A stretch of 64,000 bases of DNA, taken from the NCBI GenBank assembly GCA_038363925.1, contig JAQQWL010000010.1, forward strand, positions 806,001 through 870,000. Reading direction: 5' to 3'. Shown in pieces: positions 49,810-60,038 of the stretch (its first letter is position 1; the number at the start of each line of letters is the position of its first letter). This stretch comes from Apiospora phragmitis (lineage: Eukaryota > Ascomycota > Sordariomycetes > Amphisphaeriales > Apiosporaceae). The notes beneath the pieces were generated by a model, which saw only the letters and a list, made by a program, of their open reading frames with translations, was not told the origin of the DNA and did not search any database. The position numbers and the translations under genes were made by a program.

Positions 49810-52050
49810 ATGTTCAAAGAAATACTCATATTGTCGGCCTCCACGGCAGTGACCTTGGCTCAAATATGGACGGGTGGCGTCAATGACGATGATGCGTACC
49901 ATGATCAAGCCCCCCTTCGACAGTCACCTCCTATTGGGCCCAAGGAGCAATCGGCCTCACGCCCGAATATTGTCCTCATTTTGACCGATGACCAGGATCT
50001 CCACATGGATTCAATGGATTACATGCCTTACGTCAAAGAGCACCTGATCAGTCATGGGACATTCTACAAGAAGCATTTCTGCACGACGGCGCTGTGCTGC
50101 CCGTCTAGGGCCACGCTCCTAACGGGGAAAGCGGCGCACAACACGAATGTCACAAATGTGGTCCCGCCATACGGTAAGTAACTAGGTAGGCTTTCTTGGG
50201 CCAATGTCACCGAAAATGTTGAATTGACGTGCTCCTTCAATCAGGCGGGTATCCGAAGTTCGTTAGCCAGGGGTTGAACGACAAGTATCTGCCCGTATGG
50301 CTGCAAGACGCGGGCTACAACACGTACTACACGGGGAAGCTTTTCAATGCGCATTCGGTGGACAACTACAACTCGCCGCACGCGGCAGGATGGACATCTT
50401 CGGTAAGGGGCCAGGCTCGAGAGGGTCGAGAAGCAGTAGTAATAAAGGGGGTGGACTCTGATTGTTTTTTTACCAGGACTTCTTGCTTGACCCCTTCACA
50501 TACTGGTACATGAACAGCACATACCAGCGCAACGCCGACGAGCCCGTCAGCTACGAAGGCCGCCACAGCGTCGAGGTCCTCACCGAGAAGGCGCTCGATC
50601 TGCTCGGCGAGGCCATCGAGGGCCGCGGCCACGACCGCAACCGCCGCCCCTTCTTCCTCGGGATCGCGCCCGTCGCGCCGCACGCCAACATCTGGTCGCC
50701 CAACTTCGCGCACGGCGGCCACAGCGACATCCGGGACGTCGAGTTCACGCCGCCCGTGCCGATGGCGCGGCACCGGCACCTGTTCGAGGGCGCCCGGGTG
50801 CCGCGCACGCGCAACTTCAACCCGGACGAACCGTCCGGCGCGAGCTGGATCCGGACCTTGCCGCGGCAGACGCCCGAGAACGTCGACTACAACGACCAAT
50901 TCTACCGGCAGCGGCTCCAGGCGCTGCAGGGCGTCGACGAGCTGGTCGATGCCGTGGTCGAGAAGCTGGAGCGGAATGGGCTACTGGACAACACGTACAT
51001 CTTCTACACCACTGACAATGGGTACCACATCGGGCAGCACCGTCTGCAGCCCGCGAAACAGTGTAGGTAAGTAGGCTGTGGGCAAGTCTTGGCTTCTGTC
51101 CCGTTCACACATTGTTTGAATACCATATGATTACGTACCTACACTTATATGATACAGTTTTGAAGAAGACATCAACATTTCCCTAATCGTGCGCGGACCG
51201 GGCGTGCCAGCGGGAGCCGTGGTGACGGACGTGGTAACGACGCATACGGACCTCGCACCGACGTTCCTCTCGATCGCGGGTGCTCGCCGCGGAGCGACTT
51301 TGACGGGCTCGCCATCCCGCTGCCCCAGAAGAAGGCGGGAGAAGAAGAAGAAGAAATCCGCCACGAGTATGTCGCCGTCGAGCACTGGGGGTTCGCGTCC
51401 AACGAGGGCCGCCTCTTCGACGGCTACCGGCGCCTCTATCTAACAATACGTACAAGGCCCTTCGCGTCGCTGGTGCGGCGTACAACCTGCACTATCAGAT
51501 CTGGTGCAGCAACGAGCGCGAGCTGTACGACCTCCATGTGAGTTTACATTCTTTCCTCTGAACTCACCTCTTACACCTTGGTTGTTCCATCTGTTGGCGA
51601 TGCGGAAGTGGACAGAATGAAGAGCCCCAACATCGGCGAGCTAACCCCGAGGACTCATACAGTCGGACCGAGGCAGATGATCAATCTACTGGACCCGGAA
51701 GAAGAAAGAAGAAGAGGAATGCCTTAAACGCCCCCGTTCTGGGTGGCGTACCGCTGAACAAGATGGTTTCGCGCCTGGACTCGCTCCTGTTTGTGCTGAA
51801 GTCGTGTAGGCCGAGACGTGCATACGCCCCTGGGAAGCCCTGCACCCGGGCGGCGGCGTCCGAAGCCTGGGCGATGCCCTGTCGCCGCACTGGGACCGCT
51901 TCTACGAGGCGCGGGAGCGCAGCATCCGCTTCGACCGGTGCGAGATGGGCTTCATTCTGGATGCCGGGAGGGCCCGAGTTCGAAAAGGAGGAGGAGGGGC
52001 AGATCGAAGAGGCACTGCGGTACCAGGCTGCTTGGCATGAGTGGACTTGA
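49810..52050 (+). CDS. Secreted arylsulfatase (type I sulfatase)
   Basis: Five exons: 49810-50173, 50245-50402, 50477-51066, 51158-51537 and 51616-52050. A short signal peptide precedes RPNIVLILTDDQD, whose paired Asp (60-61) bind calcium. The sulfatase signature C-C-P-S-R-A-T-L-L-T-G at 96-106 includes Cys97, the residue converted to formylglycine. HAAGWTSS, FFLGIAPVAPHANIW, and TTDNGYHIGQHRLQPAKQ supply the other active-site residues. Fungal members split aryl sulfates for sulfur supply. Four one-base breaks lie near 51285, 51445, 51810 (a base missing each) and 51965 (an extra base). With these the gene is 642 residues. Exons 1-3 with the catalytic centre are intact. Confidence 0.9.
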
Positions 52051-52213
52051 GAGAGCCGCAACGGAAAGAAAAAGTGACCGGGGTACTTTGATGCTAAACA
52101 TAGAAGCATGAATTTCCAATACCATAATATGTTAAACAATCTGTACTATTGGTCTGGCTAGTGGTAATCATAAAGGCAAAAAGAAGAAGAGCCGAAATCT
52201 GAAACTGAAAAAG

Positions 52214-52285
52214 TGACCGCAGAGGGAGTTGAACCCTCTTGCCTTTAAGAATAGTCTAATGATACTTCCGCTAGGCTATACCGAC
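52214..52285 (-). tRNA. tRNA-like sequence, probably decayed; isotype not assignable
   Basis: On the minus strand there is a 72-nt stretch with a good A-box (TAGCCTAGCGG) and a perfect B-box (GGTTCAACTCC), spaced as in a tRNA. The T-arm GAGGG-TTCAACT-CCCTC pairs fully. The acceptor pairs at only about five of seven positions and neither a D stem nor a five-pair anticodon stem forms, so no anticodon can be assigned. It may be a tRNA pseudogene or a tRNA-derived repeat fragment. Confidence 0.4.
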
Positions 52286-52433
52286 CAGGTCAAGGAATGT
52301 ATGGTTATTTTAGATATATAAGCCTTTGGGAGAGGGTGTGCTGTGCTGATAGGTCTTCTGGCGTCCCTGGATACAGGTGAAGTCAAATTCCCACCTTCAG
52401 CCCCAAGGATGCGAGACCTCTGGGCCCGCTGTC

Positions 52434-53960
52434 TTAGACTGATGACATCTGCGATGAGACCGGCGTGTTGAAAGGCGACTCCTCAGTATCACTAGCCACC
52501 TCTGCCTCTTTCATATCGCCCTTGCTAGGCAAATACTCACCCCGCTGCGCTCGCTCCCACAGCGCCTTCAGCACCTCGGCCCCCTTCGAAAGTCGGCCTC
52601 CTCGACGTAGATCATGCCGCTTCAGCCGCCACAGCCACTTGCCGTAGTAGGGGAAATTCTGGAAGAGATGCCGCTCCTCCACGCCGCGGGCCTTGATCCA
52701 GTCGGAGACTAGGTGGCCGTGCTCGCGGGGATGGCCATCAAGGCCGCGTCGTCGGCATCGCCGACGCCGCCCTTCATCACGAGCAGCATCCGCACGTTGG
52801 CGAAGTTGCACTGCCGCATCGACGACCCGGCGCAGCCCATACCTCGGTGCCGAAGACTTCGCGGCGATGGCGCCGCCGCGCTGGGCGATGTGGTGGGTGT
52901 AGCACGGATGTTCTCTTCGCCACCGCACACTTCTTCGCGGAACTTGAGGGCAGCTGTAATAACGAACGGATCACCAAATCATGTCAGCGAGTCCAGAGAT
53001 CCATTCTCAACGGGGAGAGAGCAGCGATTGTCTTTTGTGACAGAGTGTTAGCTAGGTCTCAACTTACCCTCAACGCAGAGCCAATTGGTCGTGTCCGCAG
53101 TCCCCGTAAAACTGAACATCTCGACGAAATCCGAGCCGACATCCTCCGCATTCACGACACCACTCTTGGGCGGCTTCCGGGGCTTGAACCCATGGCTCGT
53201 GGGCAGCGTGGTGCGGATCAGGTGTTGGTGCTCCTTCCGCACCACCAACGCGGCGCACCCGCGCGGGACAAAGAGCCACTTGTGCAGGTTCGTAACGAAG
53301 AAGTCGGGCCGCAGCGCGCCCAGTCCAGGTCAAGGTGCCCGATGCCGTGTGCGCCGTCCACCAGCACCAGCGCGCCCTCAGCCTGCAGCGCAGGCACGAG
53401 CCGCTCGAGGGGCACGCGCGCCCCGGGCCCGCTGACGATGGTGTCGCAGATGGCGAGCCGCACGCGCTTCCCGCGGTAGCATTGACGTCGCGCGCGGCGT
53501 CCACCATGGCGCGCACGAGGTCCTCGTCGGCCACGGGCAGCGGCACGTGCACGACGCGGACCTCGAGCCCGGGCGTGGTCTCGCGGATACTCGAGCCCGT
53601 TGGCGACGGCGCCGTAGATGACCTCGTAGCACAACACGACGTCGCCGGCGCGCCAGACGAGGTTCTGGAGCACCGTGTCGATGCCCGTGGTGGCGTTGGG
53701 GACGAAGACCAGGTCGTCGACGTCGGGGCAGGAGTAGGCGGGCCGCGAGGGCGCGGGGCCGCGCGAGCCGCCGCGCGAAGTCGAGCGCGATGAACGGGTC
53801 GGGCGCGGCCTCGACCTCGGCGCGCAGGGCCAGGTGCGCGGCCCGCACCGGGACCGGGTGCGCGCCGTACGAGCCGTGGTTCAGCGGCGTGTAGGACGGG
53901 GCGAAGGCGAAGTGGGCGTGTCGCATCGGGGCGCCGAAGGGGGACCTGCGGAGGGGCCAT
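52434..53960 (-). CDS. Class V (PLP) aminotransferase, isopenicillin-N-epimerase/cysteine-desulfurase-like, multiply frameshifted
   Basis: The conserved protein can be followed only by changing frame six or more times. It starts at the ATG at 53960 (MAPPQVP), then PSYTPLNHGSYGAHPVPV, IALDFARRL, VLQNLVWRAGDVVLCYEV, EVRVVHVPLPVADEDLVRAM, KRVRLAICDTIVSGPGARVP, LVLVDGAHGIGHLDLDWA (with the PLP-contact Asp and His), then TNLHKWLFVPRG with the cofactor lysine, and GTADTTNWL. After an intron-like gap near 53000 the frames continue through RQCNFANVRM to the stop at 52434. Most breaks are in GC-rich runs. All catalytic residues are present, so assembly error is more likely than decay, but an intact reading cannot be proved here. 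Confidence 0.82.
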
Positions 53961-54741
53961 GGCTGGCTGGCTGGCTGATAGGGTTGGGTTGATAATACGG
54001 GGTAGTGGTATGTTTCGTTTCACCTTATCCGGTGCCGATATTCTGGGCTCGTTTCCGATTCGAAACAGAAATAGAAATCCGGGTGCGGGGGATCTCTGAG
54101 AATCAATCTGGTGTCAAAAAGTGTCGTTCCCGCGTCTTTGAACCAGAACGCTCTCGAATAGGGAGGAACGAAACATGGCAGACACGGTTGACGTCAATAG
54201 CATGTCTGTGTCTTCCTTATCGGCATCGGTCTTCCGGAGTACTCATTCAGGAGCTGGAATTCTGGGTACGCCATACGCAAGATTGGGTTTACCAGGTTTA
54301 CTTAAGTGGTGGAGCAACTTAACTCCTGCCTATCTTGTCGCTGTGTCGGGAACCATGTCATGAGGCGCTCACTAAAGGCATAGTTGCTGCCACCTTGTAC
54401 GAGATCTCATATCAAACTGCGTACCACAAAGCCAATGGCTTGAGCAACAGGCGAGCAAGTGTAAATCCAGAGGTATTACGTGAGAACTGTACTGGCTTCT
54501 GAATTGCTACAGCGTGGCTATCTCGTAGAAGTGGATTTTGGTACCGGTAGTAGGCACATGAAGAAAATGTAGGGCCTGGTGTTACGTTACGACCAAGGGG
54601 CAATAACCATCAAGCCCCAGAGAAAAGCCGACCAACCGGCATCCCTAAGCCTATCTTAACGCCAGAACCAATGCCAACCCTTGTGCCTGCAAATATATTT
54701 GTTGCATTTGTTGTGTGATTCACTTCAGCTGCGCAAGCACC
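53961..54741. other. Intergenic region, 0.8 kb
   Basis: Upstream DNA of the aminotransferase gene and 3' flank of the RVS161 homologue. No gene is visible. Confidence 0.4.
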
Positions 54742-55656
54742 TCACACGGTTCCGCTGATACTCAGCTCCCTGATCTCTTGCAGGACCTGCTCTACCCGGC
54801 CGTCGAGGTGTCCCTGTGCGTACTGGTCTCGGGTGTCTGCGTCCAGGTACTGCTGAACCTGGGCCATTCTGCTGTACGCCTCGGCGCAGAAGCGCAGCTG
54901 GATCTTGACGAGGGCTTCGAAACTGGGATCGAGATAGGGGACGCGGAGATCGATCAGCTGGGGCAGCTCGCTGCTCAATTGCTCGTTGAGCTGCTCGTAT
55001 GCGGCCCTGGCGATATCCATCTCCTTCTCAGTGCGGGGCAGTTTCGTGACATCCTTGTCGGGCTTCTCGGCTAACTTCTTGACCCGAGCCCGGAGAGCGT
55101 CGTAGTCGAGCAGCTTGTGGCCTCGCTTCTGATGCCTGGATTGTGACTGTTCAGTATGAAGGAACCGAGTAGTGGGATTTACTTGGTGGTGTGGTTGTGC
55201 TTACACTCATTCACGTCGGGGAAGTATGCGCAAAACCGGTTGATGGGTTCTAGCACTGTGGTTCGGTAGGGGCCATCCATGGCTTTGATCGTCTCCGAGT
55301 CCAGGTCCTCGACCGCTTGCTTGTAACTTCTGCTCACACCGTCCTTGGCGCCGGAGTCGCCGTAGAAGGCATCGATCGTCTCGGCTATGCGCATCTGGGA
55401 GGCCGTCATGGCGCGGAGGGAGTCGAGGTAACCCTTGGCTTCTTTTTGTAACCGCAGCGATGCGGCCTCCATCGTTCTGAATCGTCTCTCTTCCACCTCG
55501 TAATCGCGGTCATTGGTCTTCTCGACGTGGCCCGTCTTCATCATGACCTGCGTCGTCGCGCGGTTGACATTCTTCTTGAAGCCTGGTCATTCTCTTCGTC
55601 AGAAATGGCACTCCCAATCGCGGGCCATTTCGCGCAGACTCGCCTGCCCACGACAT
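54742..55656 (-). CDS. RVS161: BAR-domain protein Rvs161/Hob3 homologue
   Basis: Three exons: 55656-55644 (13 nt, MSWA plus one base), 55582-55207 and 55135-54742, giving 260 residues. Intron 1 is 61 nt and begins GC (CAG|GCGAGT) and ends CCAG, with a CTGAC branch site. The join yields MSWAGFKKNVNRATTQVMMK, the family start. The protein is an N-BAR coiled-coil dimer (MEAASLRLQKEAKGYLDSLR; SQMRIAETIDAFYGD; VKIQLRFCAEAYSRMAQVQQYLDADTRDQYAQG), which bends the plasma membrane at endocytic sites with an Rvs167-type partner. The intron-2 donor is ambiguous: GTGTAAG keeps frame (NEHQKRGHK), while GTAAGC would give the more usual NECI but then needs one added base near 55125. Confidence 0.88.
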
Positions 55657-56350
55657 GATTGCGACGTTGTTTCTGTGACTGCTCTAAGGTCTTCTAGGTT
55701 CGCTTGTCTGCCTAAGTTGACGTGGTCGTGAATTCTCGATTCGACTTCGTTAACGAACTGCGGTCGCACAAAAAAACAAAGCAAATAGTGAAATGCGACG
55801 TCTGGTATATCTATCGAAGTTGGCGATCGTGAAGTGTAAGTTGTCGACGCGAGAGTGAATGTGTAGGTAGGTTGGTGAATGATCGGGCTTGATTTGGGTC
55901 TTCAGGAAGCCATCAATGAACAAGGCAAGTGGGCTGTGATCGATCTCCCTCAGCTTCCCAGTCAACCAGCTCGAGGAGTGACGGAGTTGATTGTGGCTGA
56001 GCCCGCGCTAACGAGCGCTAATGTCACTCTGTAAATCCCCCAGCATTTCTGCCCAGCGGTTCAGCCCAGCGCCCGGATGCCCGGCATTGCAGGTTTCCAC
56101 AGCCACTAACGCCTCTATCACAGCCTGACAGCCCAACCTAGAAACTGCCTGTCACCTGTGGCTGACTGCACTAATGCCCCCTGCGCGGATCTTCCCGAAG
56201 CTGCAGATCAATGTTCATCCAAATTTTGGGATCGCAAAAAAAGGCCGAGACAGTTGACAGCTCTCTTCCCCAAAATCGACCTTGGAAGAAAGCGAGGCCT
56301 TCGTGCAGTCCCTCATTTTCTTCAGCACTGTCTCAGTTTCGGTCCTTCCA
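55657..56350. other. Divergent intergenic region, 0.7 kb
   Basis: Shared upstream DNA of the RVS161 homologue (minus) and the peptidyl-tRNA hydrolase gene (plus). No coding sequence is supportable. Confidence 0.4.
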
Positions 56351-56976
56351 ATGTTCAGCCCTCGGTTCCTCGTCATAAGTCTGGGCAACTCCGGTCCCTA
56401 CTACGACACTCTCCACTCGGCCGGCCACTTTGCTCTCGTTGCCGCCCAGAAGGTCCTCGGCGCGCCCCAACAGCCGCGCTTCGGCCCCGAACGCTATGGC
56501 TCCAAGTCGTGCCAGGCCTCGCCGGGCACCCCCTACACGATGCTGCAGAGCCCGACCCTGATGAACGTCTCGGGCCCCTGGTTCCTCGCCGCCTACCGCG
56601 ACACCCTCCGCCGCTACGACCTGCGGCCCGAGGAGCTCGGCGTGGTGCTCGTGCACGACGACCTCGAGGAGGACTTCGGCCGCGTCCGGATACGCAAGTG
56701 GTCCGCGAGCCACCGGGGCCACAACGGCATCAAGAGTGTCAATGCCAGCATGAAGAACCAGCAGTTCTCGGGCGCGCGGTGGTCGCGCATTTCCGTCGGC
56801 ATCGATCGACCGACCAGCAAGGAGCAGTCTCCGTCTCCGACTACGTGCTGAAGAAGATGACCCGTTACCAGAAGGACATCATGGATGCCAAAGTTGGGCC
56901 CAGTGTTGTTGGATACCTACGGGACCTACACGAAGCATGGGAAGACGATCTCGAGCGAGCCGTGTCCAGGGGCTGA
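56351..56976 (+). CDS. Peptidyl-tRNA hydrolase (bacterial Pth1 type)
   Basis: The ATG at 56351 starts MFSPRFLVISLGNSGPYYDTLHSAG, the Pth N-terminus with the catalytic region LGN..PYYDTLHSAG (the usual RHN is replaced by HSA here). PTLMNVSG, VLVHDDLEEDFGRVRIRK and SHRGHNGIKSV follow, all typical. The enzyme frees peptides from prematurely released tRNA, and in fungi this type is usually mitochondrial. The frame loses one base near 56827, between GIDRPTSKEQ and VSDYVLKKM. Restoring one base gives 208 residues ending AVSRG. No clear presequence precedes the start. Confidence 0.85.
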
Positions 56977-58108
56977 GATGTTACAGTGTCACATATCTTC
57001 GCCTCTGCTACTTCTCGGCACCGTGTCACGCGTCGTACCTGGCGCTGCTGCTGGCCGAAAGGCAAAGATGTCTCAAAATACCTACCAGGCCAACTGATAA
57101 GACCATCATCGTGAAGGTAGTGCGCACCGTTACTCAGCTCTTCCCCGCCCGCGTATGGTATTCCAGACGAGCAAGACATGCTATGGGTGAGACCGGTCAC
57201 CGGGGAGGCAGGGAAACCGTGACTGACTCTTGGATACATCCTGCTCAAGACCAACATCGCTACTCGGATCCATGAGCCTACATCTGCTGATAATGGAACA
57301 TCCACACGTTACCTTCAGTCAAAACCCTTGACCAGGAGGGGAAATCTTCAGGGTCTGGACGTGATGGCATATCTTGCGAAGGTATTATCGTAGACATTGA
57401 GGTTATATTGTGTATGAGTGCAGCAGGCTTGCTATGTATGATCATATCAGTAACAACTCAACAACGAATGACTGGTTGATTTATGCTGGGAAGGCAAAAC
57501 AAGTGGAATGCCAGCTTCGGCCGACATCCTGACTTGGTCAGTTTATACAACAAAAGCATATTTTCTGTGTGTTGCGTTCGTCGTTGGACAACTCCATGTT
57601 ACCAAACAGCAGTTATAAATCACCCCATATTCAATACAATCATGCGGTCAAAGAACAACGTAAAACCCCAATAGCAATTGTCGCCTTGGACATTCTCGGG
57701 CCGGAGCTCGTTCTCGGCTTCTTATATCCTTTGTTTCCCTTCTGTTTGCCATGGTTGGTACGCATATTCTCGGCCCGGGGCGCACCACATAACTGGGATA
57801 CCGCTGTTTTCTTTGTTGATGTTTCCATAGTGGGCTGCCACGCTTGCTATTAGGTTACTCGATACCTTGCAACATTGAGCAAATCCTGGGATCGTGAAAG
57901 GATATCACGGATGTGCCAAGGTGTGGAAGCTATTTGACCAAATTGATCATAACAGCATGTGAGCATGTAGAAGACGTTCCAGTTAATCGAGACAACATAA
58001 CACTGCAAGAACCACCAGCTCTTACTTCCTCGCTTTTCCAGCTGCAAAGCAACCAGCTACACACATTTCTGATCAACCTGTTCGCTATTAGCAAGGAAAT
58101 TCACCGCA

Positions 58109-58216
58109 ATGCCTCATCCTCCTAGACCTCCGACCCCCGGCCCCCAACCACGTCCGGGACCTCTTGGGCCGCCTAGACCCCCTGAGCCAACTCCCCCACC
58201 TTCTCCTCGTAGATAG
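58109..58216 (+). CDS. Proline-rich micro-ORF
   Basis: A 35-residue reading, half Pro, with repeated P-R-P and G-P steps (MPHPPRPPTPGPQPRPGP). It could be a short secreted or regulatory peptide, a fragment of a larger disordered protein, or chance in C-rich DNA. No splice partner was found. Confidence 0.2.
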   Translation: MPHPPRPPTPGPQPRPGPLGPPRPPEPTPPPSPRR

Positions 58217-59302
58217 GTCACCCCCTTCGAGTACTGTGGCGTGCCGAGACGCCTTCACTTTACTTAAGACGAGCAGATGGCCAATGCAGGTTCTAATGGC
58301 AATGCTCACCCAAATGGGGGTCTGCTAAGTGATAGCAGAGATGATAGAGAAAATGTCTGGGCGGCGAGGTGGGCGGATGAAGCGCTCCAATGGGCATCTC
58401 TATCTAACTCAAGCCCAGAGCTAGGATGGCTAATCAATAAACACACCGTTGACCGCCCAGTTTGATAATTTCTTCCATCGAGACTCGTGATCGTTTCTTA
58501 TATCTAAAGTCCGACTTCCTATCTCGATGCTGAAGTAGTTAAGCAAAGATGAGGCATTGCGAACACGGTTATCTCACATGGCAATTATCCATACTGTCGT
58601 TATGAGAAGGAAAGGCCCACGCATGGTCATCGTTATTCGAAGAATCTCCCTCAGTCTCCCCTTCCCCTGGCTGGGTCGATCATTAGGCCCCTATAGGGCT
58701 GACTGCCTTGCTTTCATGGTTCAAAGATATGAGTCCTAGAAGGAAATCTGCACCTGTGTCAACTCATCGTATGAGTAGCCTGTGTTTGTGATGGTGGAAT
58801 TTCTGACGCCTGCAGGCTCGTCACCAGGTGAGTCAACCCGCTGAGATTTCTCGATTCCGTGTGGGTTTGTTTAACCGAACATCAATTAAAGGGCATTGAA
58901 GAGGATTCAACCTTGACTGCAGGGTCACAATGGCGATGGGAAAGGGGTTATTGTGTCAGAAAATTATAAGCCTTGCAACTTGCAGTCGGTTACGTGCTGC
59001 TCGGGTAAAATTCCATTGACTCCCAGTTCGACTAGCGAGCATATCTGTCACCTCTCGCGGGGAGGTAATAGAACAGTGGGCGGCCACTGGACTCACAGTC
59101 ATCGGTTGAGCACTCATACCACAATGGCATATGCAGTCAACGTTTATATTTATCTGCCGCTTGGTCCCCCACTCTTCTTATAATTAACGTATCAGCAATC
59201 GACAACTTACTCTCAACACGTCTGGCTACTTGACCCTTCATACTGATTTGGGCTATCCGAATAGGGCTCTATTCCAACTCAAACTTCCATCGCCTGTTCA
59301 AT

Positions 59303-59623
59303 ATGCTACTTCTCGGCGTGACCGTGGACTTGGTGAATCGCAGCGAACCCCGTGTGGTGATCGGATTCCCGAATGAGAGGTTCGCTGCGACGTATCTGGC
59401 TTGCATCACGACACGATCGATTCACACAACGGCGCGTATCGACGGCAGACAGTATGCCAACTGGGTCAGTCTGCGCTTGCCGAGCGAGGTACGCAGTGTG
59501 GCGGCTAGCGATGACCCGGCGGGCTTCTACTTCACCTTTACGGACAGGGACATGGCGCTCAAGTGGGTCGACAGCTTCTTGATCTGGGAGTTGATCAAGG
59601 TAGTGGGAGCAAGGTGTTTGTGA
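59303..59623 (+). CDS. Hypothetical small protein
   Basis: A 106-residue ATG-to-stop reading with mixed polar and hydrophobic composition and GC-richer codons than its surroundings (EPRVVIGFPNERFAATYLAC; ITTRSIHTTARIDGRQYANW). No family is recognised, and no signal peptide or membrane segment is seen. It is the only protein-like reading in this gene-poor region. Confidence 0.3.
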   Translation: MLLLGVTVDLVNRSEPRVVIGFPNERFAATYLACITTRSIHTTARIDGRQYANWVSLRLPSEVRSVAASDDPAGFYFTFTDRDMALKWVDSFLIWELIKVVGARCL

Positions 59624-60038
59624 CGAGGGGATGGACCAGAGATCCCTACAGAGGTCCCTAGAATCCAAACTCGGTATGCCCACCTTACCGGTAGCTAGCC
59701 AGGTCCTGCATGGTCCCTGGGTCCGAGTATATGGCTGAGATAGGTGGGATATACCCACAAGCCCGATGGTAAACCGACTTTGAGGACCTGAGTCACGCGT
59801 ATCACCTTTGAACGGAAATCAACACAACAACTTTTACTACCATCTATATAACATTCCGTAACATAACCAAATACAGTTCTCAATAAGTGAAATATAGCTA
59901 GAAACCTTTTCTATTAGGCTCCACAGACTGTCCTCTCCCCACGCATAATCCTGTCGACCTCAGCCTTCCAGAAACCCAAAGATGTAATCTGGGTCGCCGT
60001 GATCTCTTTGCGACCACTCCTATTGACCGCATTATTCG

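Larger units (their letters stand above)
56977..60038. other. Gene-poor region, 3 kb
   Basis: It contains the 3' flank of the peptidyl-tRNA hydrolase gene and A/T-richer DNA. Only two small readings deserve mention and are listed separately: a proline-rich ORF at 58109-58216 and a possible small protein at 59303-59623. Another short reading at 58277-58465 has no recognisable family. Confidence 0.4.

Noticed and set aside
55205..55206. Using GTAAGC as the only possible donor of intron 2 in the RVS161 homologue
   Set aside because: It gives the more typical NECI sequence but leaves the frame one base off. The GTGTAAG donor two bases earlier keeps frame, so the in-frame model was listed and the other noted.
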